Positions 1-7,824 of a DNA stretch of 23,563 nucleotides are shown piece after piece. Position 1 is the first letter of the stretch; each line of letters opens with the position of its first letter. This stretch comes from JAYZDF01 sp036337945 (GTDB lineage Bacteria; Myxococcota; Kuafuiibacteriia; Kuafuiibacteriales; Kuafuiibacteriaceae). A program made the translations under genes and the position numbers. The stretch is from positions 1 to 23,563 of the forward strand of contig JAYZDF010000019.1 of NCBI GenBank assembly GCA_036337945.1, given 5' to 3'. Under the pieces are notes generated by a model that did no database searches, was not told the origin of the DNA, and saw nothing but the letters and a program-made list of their open reading frames with translations.

Positions 1-1704
1 GAGTATTTTCGTCTTGATACCTCGTAACCGTTGATTTTTACCAAGTTGAGAAGGAAGTCCTCTCAACTCTTCGTATGCCCGTCTTGGTTGACCAAGTGCA
101 ACATACCCCTCAGCTAAAGCGAGGCTTGTTTTTTCAAGTAAAGCTATTCCGCGATTTGAACCTTCGAGCAGAAATACTCTTGAAAGAATTTGTTTCGCCT
201 GATCAAAATCTCCTGAATCGTACAAAACTTGAGCATATTTCATATATACATCGATAATTCGGTCTGACTTTTCGCGAACTAATTTAGGGCTTGAATGAAG
301 AATGGTATCAAGCTTTCTTACGCTTTGTTCATACTCTTGTGCATCAAACGCTTCGAAGGCTGAGCGAATCGAATCATTCGCTTTACTGTCGTGATTGTCC
401 TTTAGTTTATCGCGCAATCGCTCGATAAATTGGTCCAATTTCTCATCTTTGATTGCCGCTAAACCTACTTTTTCGGTAACCATGAACCTTAGAGACGGTT
501 TCCTTTTGAGAATCTCTTTAATGAGTTCCTTTTCCCTGAAGTCTACAGTGGTGGATCCAAGATATGTTTGGGCCAAAGGTAAAATAGCCTGCTCGCTTAC
601 GCGAATCAGGGTTTGCTTGCTCACTTTCCTGACTTCCTGATGGCCGTTCGAAAGGAGAGAAATAACGCCATCGATATAAGGTCGAGTCTGAATCTTTTCA
701 GCAACCTTAACCATTTCGATAAGGGAAACAGGGTCAGTCATTGCAAACTGTTCTTTAGCACTTTGGCGACCTAACAATAGCAAAATATCACTTGCAAATC
801 GCTGGGCTGTTTTGCTCGGAGATTGATATTTTGTGAGTACAAGTTGCGGTATCGCCGAATCTGAGAGTCTTAGCACACAAGAGGTCAGAAGCTCTCGAAG
901 TACTGTATTTGCGCGATGGTCCTGGCTCAGTGTTGATTTTGCCCACTCTGGAATGATTCCTAACCTTCTCTCATCGCTATGAGAATCACGTCGGACGCGT
1001 TGCACCAGGTCGATCAGAGTCATGCCCCATTCCTCCTGATTTTGAAGACTGTACCAAATAAAAGCAGGCTCAATCATTTCAGCGATTTTTAGAGCTGCAA
1101 CCGCACGAAGCGCTACCAAAAGCTCTAAAGCGACACGGGGATCTGGACGAATCAACTTCGAAGCAAAAAATCTTTCGAGTTCCTCTTTAGCGAGGTGTGT
1201 CCGAATGATTTCTCGATGATCAAGAGAAACAAGATCAAGGCTTACGAGCGCTGCTGATTGATCATATAAAAAGGGACTCTGGATGAGACGTACTAAGGTA
1301 TCAAGTTTAAATCGCTTGAGACGATATCGAATAATGTTCACCTGATATTGAATTTTATGCAGAGCAAACTGACGTCGTTGAGGCGGTAAACTTTTCTTTA
1401 TTGATAAAAAAGTTCGGCTATTCGCAGCTATTTCTTTACGATCAAAGCGGCGAGTTATCCGCCAGCCGGGAATTTCTGTATTTTCATATTGCAGCCGTAT
1501 TTCCAGTTCTACTCGATCAACAGGTAAAGCAAGGTTATTTTGAATTTCGACCTCCAGCTCGGCCGTGAAGGTTGGAGGTATTGAGGTTTCCTGCTGAATT
1601 ACCCGCCCTTCGCTCGATAAAATCGAAACAAACGGCACAGCTTCAGGCGGCGTTTGGGCGAAAAGAGTCGCAAAGATTAATATCCCTGTGCCAAAACTGG
1701 TCAC
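1..1704 (-). CDS. Exported HEAT/TPR-repeat protein (partial, 3' end outside window)
   Basis: I translated the minus strand directly: 568 codons from GTG at 1704 to the left edge contain no stop, so the gene continues outside the window. An in-frame TGA lies immediately before the GTG, making it the first possible start. The N-terminus (VTSFGTGILIFATLFAQTPP) looks like a short signal peptide. Residues about 23-130 look like a beta-rich domain with alternating hydrophobic strands (TAELEVEIQNNL, VELEIRLQYE). Residues about 135-400 are helical and HEAT-like (QSAALVSLDLVSLDHREIIR; HQEVRKVSKQTLIRVSEQA). Residues about 440-560 look like TPR units (AFDAQEYEQSVRKLDTIL; YAQVLYDSGDFDQAKQIL). I do not recognise a named family. 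A periplasmic or surface scaffold is inference. It is divergent from tmk. A perfect TATAAT ends six bases before the start, so the mRNA may be leaderless. Confidence 0.8.
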   Translation of the reverse strand, partial: MTSFGTGILIFATLFAQTPPEAVPFVSILSSEGRVIQQETSIPPTFTAELEVEIQNNLALPVDRVELEIRLQYENTEIPGWRITRRFDRKEIAANSRTFLSIKKSLPPQRRQFALHKIQYQVNIIRYRLKRFKLDTLVRLIQSPFLYDQSAALVSLDLVSLDHREIIRTHLAKEELERFFASKLIRPDPRVALELLVALRAVAALKIAEMIEPAFIWYSLQNQEEWGMTLIDLVQRVRRDSHSDERRLGIIPEWAKSTLSQDHRANTVLRELLTSCVLRLSDSAIPQLVLTKYQSPSKTAQRFASDILLLLGRQSAKEQFAMTDPVSLIEMVKVAEKIQTRPYIDGVISLLSNGHQEVRKVSKQTLIRVSEQAILPLAQTYLGSTTVDFREKELIKEILKRKPSLRFMVTEKVGLAAIKDEKLDQFIERLRDKLKDNHDSKANDSIRSAFEAFDAQEYEQSVRKLDTILHSSPKLVREKSDRIIDVYMKYAQVLYDSGDFDQAKQILSRVFLLEGSNRGIALLEKTSLALAEGYVALGQPRRAYEELRGLPSQLGKNQRLRGIKTKIL

Positions 1705-1710
1705 TCAGTG

Positions 1711-1716
1711 ATTATA
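1711..1716 (-). promoter_or_regulatory. -10 box (TATAAT) six bases before the start codon
   Basis: On the minus strand a perfect TATAAT occupies 1716-1711, followed by CACTGA and then the GTG start at 1704. Transcription would be expected to begin about at the GTG, giving a leaderless mRNA. No convincing -35 is present at 16-18 bp spacing; TTGAAT lies 20 bp upstream. Confidence 0.5.
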
Positions 1717-1800
1717 CCTCATATCGATGATTGGACATTCAATTATGTAATTAGAGAAACTCTTGAGATGAATGTATTTTAGCCGATTCGCTCAGATATC

Positions 1801-1809
1801 TGTTATAAG
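1801..1809 (+). promoter_or_regulatory. Extended -10 box (TGTTATAAG) upstream of tmk
   Basis: TG-T-TATAAG matches an extended -10 and ends ten bases before the preferred GTG start of tmk at 1820. The same bases supply an AAGG (1807-1810) nine bases before the GTG that could act as a Shine-Dalgarno site in a longer transcript. Both readings are possible. Confidence 0.35.
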
Positions 1810-1819
1810 GCCGGTCATC

Positions 1820-2425
1820 GTGAAGCACCAATTTGAAGGACTACTCGTTGTGATCGAAGGAATAGACGGCAGTGGAAAGACAACCCTGCAAAATCGTCTT
1901 GCTGATGCATTGAGAAACGAAGGACGTCAGGTCACAGTTACGAAAGAACCAACGAATGGTCCAATCGGTCAAAAAATCAGGGCACTCGCGGCAGCTGACC
2001 GAGGAGCGGTTTCGCCCGAAGAAGAGTTCAATCTTTTTCACGAGGATCGACAGATTCACGTCAACGAAGTTGTATTTCCCGCACTCAAGCGGGGGGAAAT
2101 CGTCATACAAGACCGAAGCTATTTTTCGACTGTTGCGTACCAAGGTGAGCGTGGATTAGACCGCGAGCATCTGTACAAAAAAAGCCTCGAGATTGCCCCA
2201 GAACCCGATATTCTTCTGGTTGTCGATCTGCCCGCGGAAGAAGCTCTCGTGCGGATCCGCGAATCACGTGGAATGGAGACAGATGACTTCGAAAAGCTAG
2301 AGTCACTTCAGGCAATTCGATTGGTTTTCAATGAAATTGAAGGCGCTTTTCGCCTGGACGCTAGTGAAAACCCTGATTCTGTTTTTGCGGCGGCACTCGA
2401 AATTATCAAAAAAGCGAAAAAATGA
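1820..2425 (+). CDS. tmk: Thymidylate kinase (dTMP kinase)
   Basis: This enzyme phosphorylates dTMP to dTDP with ATP in the cytosol, an essential step of dTTP synthesis. The protein shows the P-loop GIDGSGKTT near the N-terminus, the KEPT loop, the DRSYFST motif (DRY/DRS type, nucleotide-monophosphate binding) and a lid region with RESRG. With GTG at 1820 the protein is 201 residues and begins MKHQFEGLLVVIEGIDGSGK, as is normal for Tmk. An upstream in-frame ATG at 1772 would add 16 residues that the family does not need. It is divergent from the left-edge gene and followed after 61 bp by the Ser/Thr kinase gene, which seems to have its own promoter. Confidence 0.93.
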   Translation: MKHQFEGLLVVIEGIDGSGKTTLQNRLADALRNEGRQVTVTKEPTNGPIGQKIRALAAADRGAVSPEEEFNLFHEDRQIHVNEVVFPALKRGEIVIQDRSYFSTVAYQGERGLDREHLYKKSLEIAPEPDILLVVDLPAEEALVRIRESRGMETDDFEKLESLQAIRLVFNEIEGAFRLDASENPDSVFAAALEIIKKAKK

Positions 2426-2449
2426 TGACCTAAGCGGGGTGTGAGGTAC

Positions 2450-2478
2450 TGGACCAGAATTCTTTCTCACTGGATACT
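2450..2478 (+). promoter_or_regulatory. Candidate -35/-10 promoter for the Ser/Thr kinase gene
   Basis: TGGACC (2450-2455), a 17-bp spacer and GATACT (2473-2478) each match the sigma70 consensus at four of six positions. The -10 ends eight bases before the GTG start, where no Shine-Dalgarno motif is visible at normal spacing. A leaderless transcript is the simplest reading. Confidence 0.4.
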
Positions 2479-2486
2479 CACGGCGC

Positions 2487-5189
2487 GTGCCAACTGTGGG
2501 ACAACAATTAGGTCGTTACACGCTACTCAGACGTTTGGCTGTAGGTGGTATGGGCGAGATTTATCTGGCTACGGTCAACGGGTTAAGCGGAGTCCAAGCG
2601 CCCCTTGTCTTGAAGGTTTTGCGGGATGAGTTCACGAGGGACCAAGACTTTGTGGATATGCTCGTCGATGAAGCGAACATTTGTCGATTTCTGAACCACC
2701 AAAATGTAGTTTCCGTGTCGGACTTTGGTGAAGCGGACGGTACCTATTTCATCGCAATGGAGTACGTTCAAGGCGTCACCCTTGAACAAGTCGTAAAGAC
2801 TCTTCGAAGGCAAAAAAAAAGGATGCCACTGGGACTCAGCTTGTATATCCAGCTCGAGCTTTGTCGTGCATTGAGACACGCTCATACTCGGAAGAATTAC
2901 GAGGGAGAACAGCTCAATATTATTCATCGAGATGTTACGCCAGCTAATCTGCTTCTTTCAGTCCACGGGGAAGTTAAACTAAGTGATTTTGGAATCGCAC
3001 GGGCGAAAGGTAAAAATCATAAAACTCAAGCCGGGATGCTAAAAGGCAAATTCGGTTACATGGCACCGGAATTGATTCGGCAAGAATCCATTGATGCTAG
3101 AGCTGATATTTTCTGCGCTGGTGTTGTTTTTTACGAACTTCTAACGAGTAGGCATCCCGTCCAAGATGGCAGCCTGATCGAAACGATTAGCGCATTTGAG
3201 CAAGGCACCTATAAACCGCCCTCGGCGTTCAACAAGCAGCTACCAAAAGAGGTCGATGATTTGGTCATGAATGCACTAAAACCAAATCCTGTTGACCGAA
3301 TTGGTAGTGCAGAAGATTTTGGAAATTCTTTGCAGCAACTCGTCTTGCAAAAAGAAGAATTACGAAACATGGTCACCAACGGTGCAAACTATCTTGCCAA
3401 ACTCATCAAAAAGATAGACCCAACCGTGTTTGAAGATCCAATCCCACAGTTAGCTCGTTCAGCACCAACAGACTCACCTCCCTCAGTAACGCCAGATCCA
3501 TTAGCGGTCGTCGCTCCTGATCCTCGAGCGAATTCTTCTGAAATTAATGACACATCAGAGACCCCGACGGCTCTTGCTCTGCAATCCGATTCAACTCACG
3601 AATTCGCCCCGGATTTAGCAACAACAGGCCCAGTTGGCTTGGCCTCAGAAAATGCTAGTTATTCTCTTTCTGAAGATGAAACTATTGATGGAAGCGAGCT
3701 TTCGGAGGAAGACCGCGCACTTCTTGCGCAAGCTGGCGAGAACCAACGAAATCCGGCTGAAAACCAACAATTCTCAGACAAAATAGCGCCTTCTGCTCAA
3801 ACGCCGCTACTGGCTGGTTTGGAAGTCAGGCCTATTTTTGAGGAAGGTGTCATTTCAACGCCTGCGCGCGATACCGAAAACGATTATGACGACGGGCCGA
3901 CCGCCTTTACGCCCCATCCAGATGTCGAGGCAATTAGCCAGGTGCTTGATTCGACAGCTAGCAACTCTTTACAAGACGAGAGCTCACCGAATGAAACCTA
4001 TGAGCAGGAACAACAAGACTTTGCTGACTCTACCCTTCTCGATGGCCTATCTGTTGCTGATCTCGAGGCAGAAAAAAAACGAATTGAAGACCTAGAAAAA
4101 GAAGCTGCGGCGGCGGCCACACCGCAACCAAATGCGACACCTGACCAAACTGACGAGAACTTTGACGCGACTCAAATTCGTCTTGAAATAAATCCACTAG
4201 AAGAGCCTTCTTCTGCGCTTGCTCAAGTTTCTGCAACGGCAAAAAATCTTAGCGGCCCTCTTCGTGTAAAGGTCACACCCGAGAACACCCCAAACGAAAA
4301 GCAAGCTGCACCACTTGAAATTTCAAGCACGCCAAACCAAGCAGCAGAAGATGGAGGGCTTCTCGCTACTGCACAAAGTCAACCGGGACTTACCGCGCCG
4401 CAACAAGGGGCACATCCAAGTATCGGACTTTTGGACACAGTCAGTCCTATGCCCTCGAGTCAGCTGCATAGCTCAGGGTCGAGACCCACGATGCCAGCAC
4501 GTGTCCCACGAAATATAGAACAAGCAGCGAATGTGGCTCAATCCGATAACCATAGCGACTCAGAGGACCAAGACTTTCGAACTAAGCTTCAGCAAACGAG
4601 TCCGGTTTTCTCATCCTCCCACAGTGCTCTGCAAAGTTCCCCAAACGCTTCAGTCGTTACTGACGATACTGCAAAAAAATCTGGAATTCTTTTACCCTTC
4701 GTTACGGTATTGGTTGTCCTGGCCGTAGTAGCGATTTCTTTCGCACTTATATCTGACAAATTTTGGCCAAAGGTTACGATCACAAGCTCGCCAAATAATG
4801 CCAGCGTTATACTCAACGGCAGAAAAACAAACGCAAAGACACCCATCACGCTTAAACTTAAACCGTTTGTTCAACATGTAATTTCGGCAGAGATCGACGG
4901 CTATAATTCCGCGAAAGAGCAATATCGAGGAAACTTACTTGAACAAAAGGTGGTGGAAATTAAACTGATTGCGGACCAGAGATTTGTTCTCATCAAGCCA
5001 GTAAATGGCCGATTGTTTGTGAATAATCGTAAAATTGGCGATGGCGAAAAGATAGAATTGCCTCCTCTTGACGCACTGGGACAAATTGAAATCAAAGTAG
5101 AAGCAACGGGATACAATATTTGGACTCGGGTATTTCGATCGGCTGACGATATCCCACATCAACTCAAAGTGAGACTTATTGAAAAATAG
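2487..5189 (+). CDS. Membrane-anchored Ser/Thr protein kinase with PEGA-type C-terminus
   Basis: This is an eukaryotic-like Ser/Thr kinase of 900 residues. The kinase domain spans about residues 8-285: glycine loop GGMGE (20-24), ATP-anchoring Lys43 in LVLKVL, catalytic loop HRDVTPANLL near 147, DFG near 166, and GYMAPEL in the activation segment. A roughly 430-residue linker follows, rich in Pro, Ser, Thr, Glu and Gln, and probably disordered. One transmembrane helix lies at about 731-755 (LPFVTVLVVLAVVAISFALI). The outside part has a PEGA domain (VTITSSPNNASVILNG onward, about 760-830) and a second PEGA-like unit (about 830-890). This architecture is common in Myxococcota. The GTG start places MPTVGQQLGRYTLL right before the kinase core. 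Substrates are unknown; no phosphatase gene is adjacent. Confidence 0.92.
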   Translation: MPTVGQQLGRYTLLRRLAVGGMGEIYLATVNGLSGVQAPLVLKVLRDEFTRDQDFVDMLVDEANICRFLNHQNVVSVSDFGEADGTYFIAMEYVQGVTLEQVVKTLRRQKKRMPLGLSLYIQLELCRALRHAHTRKNYEGEQLNIIHRDVTPANLLLSVHGEVKLSDFGIARAKGKNHKTQAGMLKGKFGYMAPELIRQESIDARADIFCAGVVFYELLTSRHPVQDGSLIETISAFEQGTYKPPSAFNKQLPKEVDDLVMNALKPNPVDRIGSAEDFGNSLQQLVLQKEELRNMVTNGANYLAKLIKKIDPTVFEDPIPQLARSAPTDSPPSVTPDPLAVVAPDPRANSSEINDTSETPTALALQSDSTHEFAPDLATTGPVGLASENASYSLSEDETIDGSELSEEDRALLAQAGENQRNPAENQQFSDKIAPSAQTPLLAGLEVRPIFEEGVISTPARDTENDYDDGPTAFTPHPDVEAISQVLDSTASNSLQDESSPNETYEQEQQDFADSTLLDGLSVADLEAEKKRIEDLEKEAAAAATPQPNATPDQTDENFDATQIRLEINPLEEPSSALAQVSATAKNLSGPLRVKVTPENTPNEKQAAPLEISSTPNQAAEDGGLLATAQSQPGLTAPQQGAHPSIGLLDTVSPMPSSQLHSSGSRPTMPARVPRNIEQAANVAQSDNHSDSEDQDFRTKLQQTSPVFSSSHSALQSSPNASVVTDDTAKKSGILLPFVTVLVVLAVVAISFALISDKFWPKVTITSSPNNASVILNGRKTNAKTPITLKLKPFVQHVISAEIDGYNSAKEQYRGNLLEQKVVEIKLIADQRFVLIKPVNGRLFVNNRKIGDGEKIELPPLDALGQIEIKVEATGYNIWTRVFRSADDIPHQLKVRLIEK

Positions 5190-5190
5190 G

Positions 5191-5220
5191 TTGTTACTCC
5201 GGATGGGGACTTGGTAGCTT
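5191..5220 (+). promoter_or_regulatory. Candidate promoter for gcdH with extended -10
   Basis: TTGTTA (5191-5196), an 18-bp spacer, then TGG-TAGCTT (5212-5220), an extended -10 of TGnTANNNT form. It starts right after the kinase stop codon (5187-5189). The -10 ends six bases before the ATG at 5227, and there is no good Shine-Dalgarno motif, so the mRNA is probably leaderless. Confidence 0.5.
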
Positions 5221-5226
5221 TGGACC

Positions 5227-6408
5227 ATGGCAGAACCATTTCACGGAACAGACTTATATCGACTCGATTCCCTCCTCAGCGAAGACGAACGAATGGTACG
5301 AGACTCTGTCGCTCGATGGGTTGACGAGCGATGGATGCCTATTGTCACAGAGCACTATAGGAAAGGTACTTTTCCAAGAGAACTCGCTACTGAAATGGGC
5401 GAATTAGGACTCTTCGGTTCGAGTCTAACTGGTTATGGCTGCCCAGGACTCAGCCATACAATTTATGGTCTTGCGATGGAAGAGCTCGAACGCGGAGACT
5501 CAGGACTTCGATCATTTGCCTCCGTTCAAGGTTCCTTATGTATGTACCCAATTTGGGCATTCGGTAGTGAGGAGCAAAAAGACCGCTTTCTTCCTAAAAT
5601 GTCTCGGGGAGAACTCATCGGATGCTTCGGACTCACTGAGCCTGATTTTGGGTCGGATCCTGGCGGAATGATCACCAAAGCGCGAAAGGACGGCGACCAT
5701 TATATTTTGTCCGGTGAAAAACTCTGGATCACAAATGGCTCTATTGCTGACGTTGCAATTGTTTGGGCGAAAGTAGATTCAAACGAAGCAAGCTCCATCA
5801 AAGGTTTCTTGGTGGAAAAGGGAATGGAAGGTTTCAGTGCATATGACGTGGAAGGGAAATTCTCTTTGCGAGCGTCCGTTACCAGCGGGCTCGTTTTCGA
5901 TGAAGTGCGCGTCCCCGCCGCAAATATGCTCGAAGGAAGCGGCGGACTGAAGTCACCATTGATGTGTCTCAATTCCGCGCGGTACGGAATCGCCTGGGGT
6001 GCTGTCGGATCAGCAATCGCGACCTATAATGCTGCGCTGAGCTACGCGAAAGACCGTATTCAATTTGGTAAGCCAATTGCTAGTTTCCAACTGGTGCAGG
6101 CTAAGCTCGCGGAAATGGTATCTGAAATTGTAAAAGCTCAGCTCCTAGCTTTGCAACTCGGCCGCAACAAAGACAATGACCAGCTGACTCACGTACAAGT
6201 GAGCTTAGCGAAACGCAATAACGTAAAAATGGCTCTTGATATCGCTCGAACGGCGAGAGAAATCCTCGGTGCCAACGGAATTTCAGATGAATACCCGGTC
6301 TTTAGGCACATGGCCAATCTTGAAAGTGTATTCACGTATGAGGGGACTCACGATATACACACACTGATTATCGGACGTGCGGTCACTGGATTGAGCGCAT
6401 TCATTTAG
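5227..6408 (+). CDS. gcdH: Glutaryl-CoA dehydrogenase (acyl-CoA dehydrogenase family)
   Basis: This FAD enzyme oxidises and decarboxylates glutaryl-CoA to crotonyl-CoA in Lys/Trp and glutarate breakdown. At 393 residues the length is right for the family. Long stretches agree with the glutaryl-CoA dehydrogenase subfamily rather than general acyl-CoA dehydrogenases: GYGCPGLSHTIYGLAMEELE, GCFGLTEPDFGSDPGGM, WITNGSIAD, GKFSLRAS, NSARYGIAWG, KRNNVKMALDIAR, and the catalytic-base motif TYEGTHDIH with Glu372. Arg95 and Ser99 in LRSFASVQ fit the substrate-binding region of the subfamily. No other glutaryl-CoA pathway genes are adjacent, nor an electron-transfer flavoprotein gene. The ATG start is the only reasonable one. 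Confidence 0.93.
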   Translation: MAEPFHGTDLYRLDSLLSEDERMVRDSVARWVDERWMPIVTEHYRKGTFPRELATEMGELGLFGSSLTGYGCPGLSHTIYGLAMEELERGDSGLRSFASVQGSLCMYPIWAFGSEEQKDRFLPKMSRGELIGCFGLTEPDFGSDPGGMITKARKDGDHYILSGEKLWITNGSIADVAIVWAKVDSNEASSIKGFLVEKGMEGFSAYDVEGKFSLRASVTSGLVFDEVRVPAANMLEGSGGLKSPLMCLNSARYGIAWGAVGSAIATYNAALSYAKDRIQFGKPIASFQLVQAKLAEMVSEIVKAQLLALQLGRNKDNDQLTHVQVSLAKRNNVKMALDIARTAREILGANGISDEYPVFRHMANLESVFTYEGTHDIHTLIIGRAVTGLSAFI

Positions 6409-6460
6409 GAAATTCTAAACTAGTCCCCGTCCTCAGGTTTCGAAGTTCTTCAGGCTGCGG

Positions 6461-6466
6461 TAAACT
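6461..6466 (+). promoter_or_regulatory. Candidate -10 box (TAAACT) before the TPR-protein gene
   Basis: TAAACT ends eight bases before TTG at 6475, an in-frame start that shortens the longest reading frame by three residues. A weak TTCGAA (6439-6444) lies 16 bp upstream. No Shine-Dalgarno motif is near either TTG. Confidence 0.35.
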
Positions 6467-6474
6467 TGCGCCGC

Positions 6475-7812
6475 TTGACAAGCACGATCGACATAAAATC
6501 GGCTTTATCGTCGATTCTGAAGGACAAAGTAAAGTTTCACTCAGCCGGTGAAACCTTTGACAACCTTCCTTTTGGAATCATCGATGATTGCCTTGACCAA
6601 CTTGGGGTAGAGGCGAATAAAGCAAGTGAAGATCAATGGTGTACGGCTTTAGTGAATGCGGCCAGCGGTCTGTCTGGCATTGGACCAACTCAGTCAAAAG
6701 CAATTACACTGTATGAAACAGTCTTACGCATTGACCCCAGTCATCGTGAAGCTATTTTTGCACTGGGCATCGTTTATTCTGACCACGGTAAAACAGAGGA
6801 GTTGATTCGTTTATATCGTCAACGAATCGCTGCCACCGAAGACTCAGGAGAAAAAGCGACTCTTCATTTATACATTGCGGAAACGATTGAAAATGCTTTC
6901 CACAATAAAGAGCTTGCATTCGAAGAAGTCCTGACAGCAGCGCGCCTTGATCCACAGAATCTGCGAATCTTAGATCAACTTGAGACTCTAGGTCGACAAT
7001 GCGAAAGAGATGAAGAAGTGACCGTTATTTTAGGTGAGTTCTTACTACATGCAACGGACCCACATATTCGGGCGGGACTTGCTCTGCGGCTTGCCGAACT
7101 TTGCCTTAGCTCATTCGACCAACCCGAGCGAGCACTAGCATACTACAAATCTGCTTTATTTGAGGCGGGTGGAGATCCAAATGGCCTCAAAGAAATCAAA
7201 GACGTATTTCGACAGACGGATCAATTTATTCACTTGAGTAAATTTCTCGATGAGTCCACCAAAGACCGAAGAACATCTCCGTCACGAAATAGAATCCAAC
7301 ATGAATTAGTCAATTCGGCTCAGGAGGACGCGCAGCGATCCACCCTAGCACTCAACACTCTGCATCAAGCGATTTCAGAAAACCCAAATGACCGCCGGAT
7401 CATCACAGAAATGAGCGAACTTTCTAAAACAACATCTGACTTCCAGATATTCGCCTCAGCTTTGGAAATTGTTGTACAGAAAAGCCGAAATCCACTGCTT
7501 ATTCATTTCGCACAACGAAAACTCGGTCAAATCTATACAGAAGAGTTGAATACCCCCGAAAAAGCCATTTCAATTTATAAATCAATCACTGAACAACACC
7601 CTAATTTAATAGAAGCTCTGCACAACCTTGGTACACTTTACCGTAAATATAGGTCGACTGAAGACTCTCTTCAGGTTTACCAACAAATCCTAGACATTGA
7701 GCCAAACGATGCGAGGGCTTTACGTGCCTTTGAAAGTCTCGCTGGTAGCCATGAACGGAAACGGTCGAGGCCTAACCATGAGCAAATAGAAAATGCTCCC
7801 TCTAATTCGTAG
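6475..7812 (+). CDS. TPR-repeat protein of unknown function
   Basis: This is a 445-residue, mostly helical protein with several tetratricopeptide-like units. The clearest are AITLYETVLRIDPSHREAIF, ALGIVYSDHGKTEELIRLYR, KAISIYKSITEQHPNLIEAL and LQVYQQILDIEPNDARALRA. No signal peptide or membrane segment is visible, so it is probably cytoplasmic. TPRs mediate protein-protein contacts; the partner cannot be told from the sequence. In-frame TTG codons at 6466 and 6475 are both possible starts; I prefer 6475 because of the -10 spacing. The last 25 residues or so are hydrophilic and basic. The next gene starts 12 bp after its stop and may be cotranscribed. Function unknown. Confidence 0.85.
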   Translation: MTSTIDIKSALSSILKDKVKFHSAGETFDNLPFGIIDDCLDQLGVEANKASEDQWCTALVNAASGLSGIGPTQSKAITLYETVLRIDPSHREAIFALGIVYSDHGKTEELIRLYRQRIAATEDSGEKATLHLYIAETIENAFHNKELAFEEVLTAARLDPQNLRILDQLETLGRQCERDEEVTVILGEFLLHATDPHIRAGLALRLAELCLSSFDQPERALAYYKSALFEAGGDPNGLKEIKDVFRQTDQFIHLSKFLDESTKDRRTSPSRNRIQHELVNSAQEDAQRSTLALNTLHQAISENPNDRRIITEMSELSKTTSDFQIFASALEIVVQKSRNPLLIHFAQRKLGQIYTEELNTPEKAISIYKSITEQHPNLIEALHNLGTLYRKYRSTEDSLQVYQQILDIEPNDARALRAFESLAGSHERKRSRPNHEQIENAPSNS

Positions 7813-7824
7813 TCCTGTAATGAT

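Noticed and set aside
75..640. Two short plus-strand open frames at 75-257 and 395-640
   Set aside because: Both lie within the continuous minus-strand frame from 1704 to 1, which has protein-like composition, signal peptide and repeats. They are antisense shadows.
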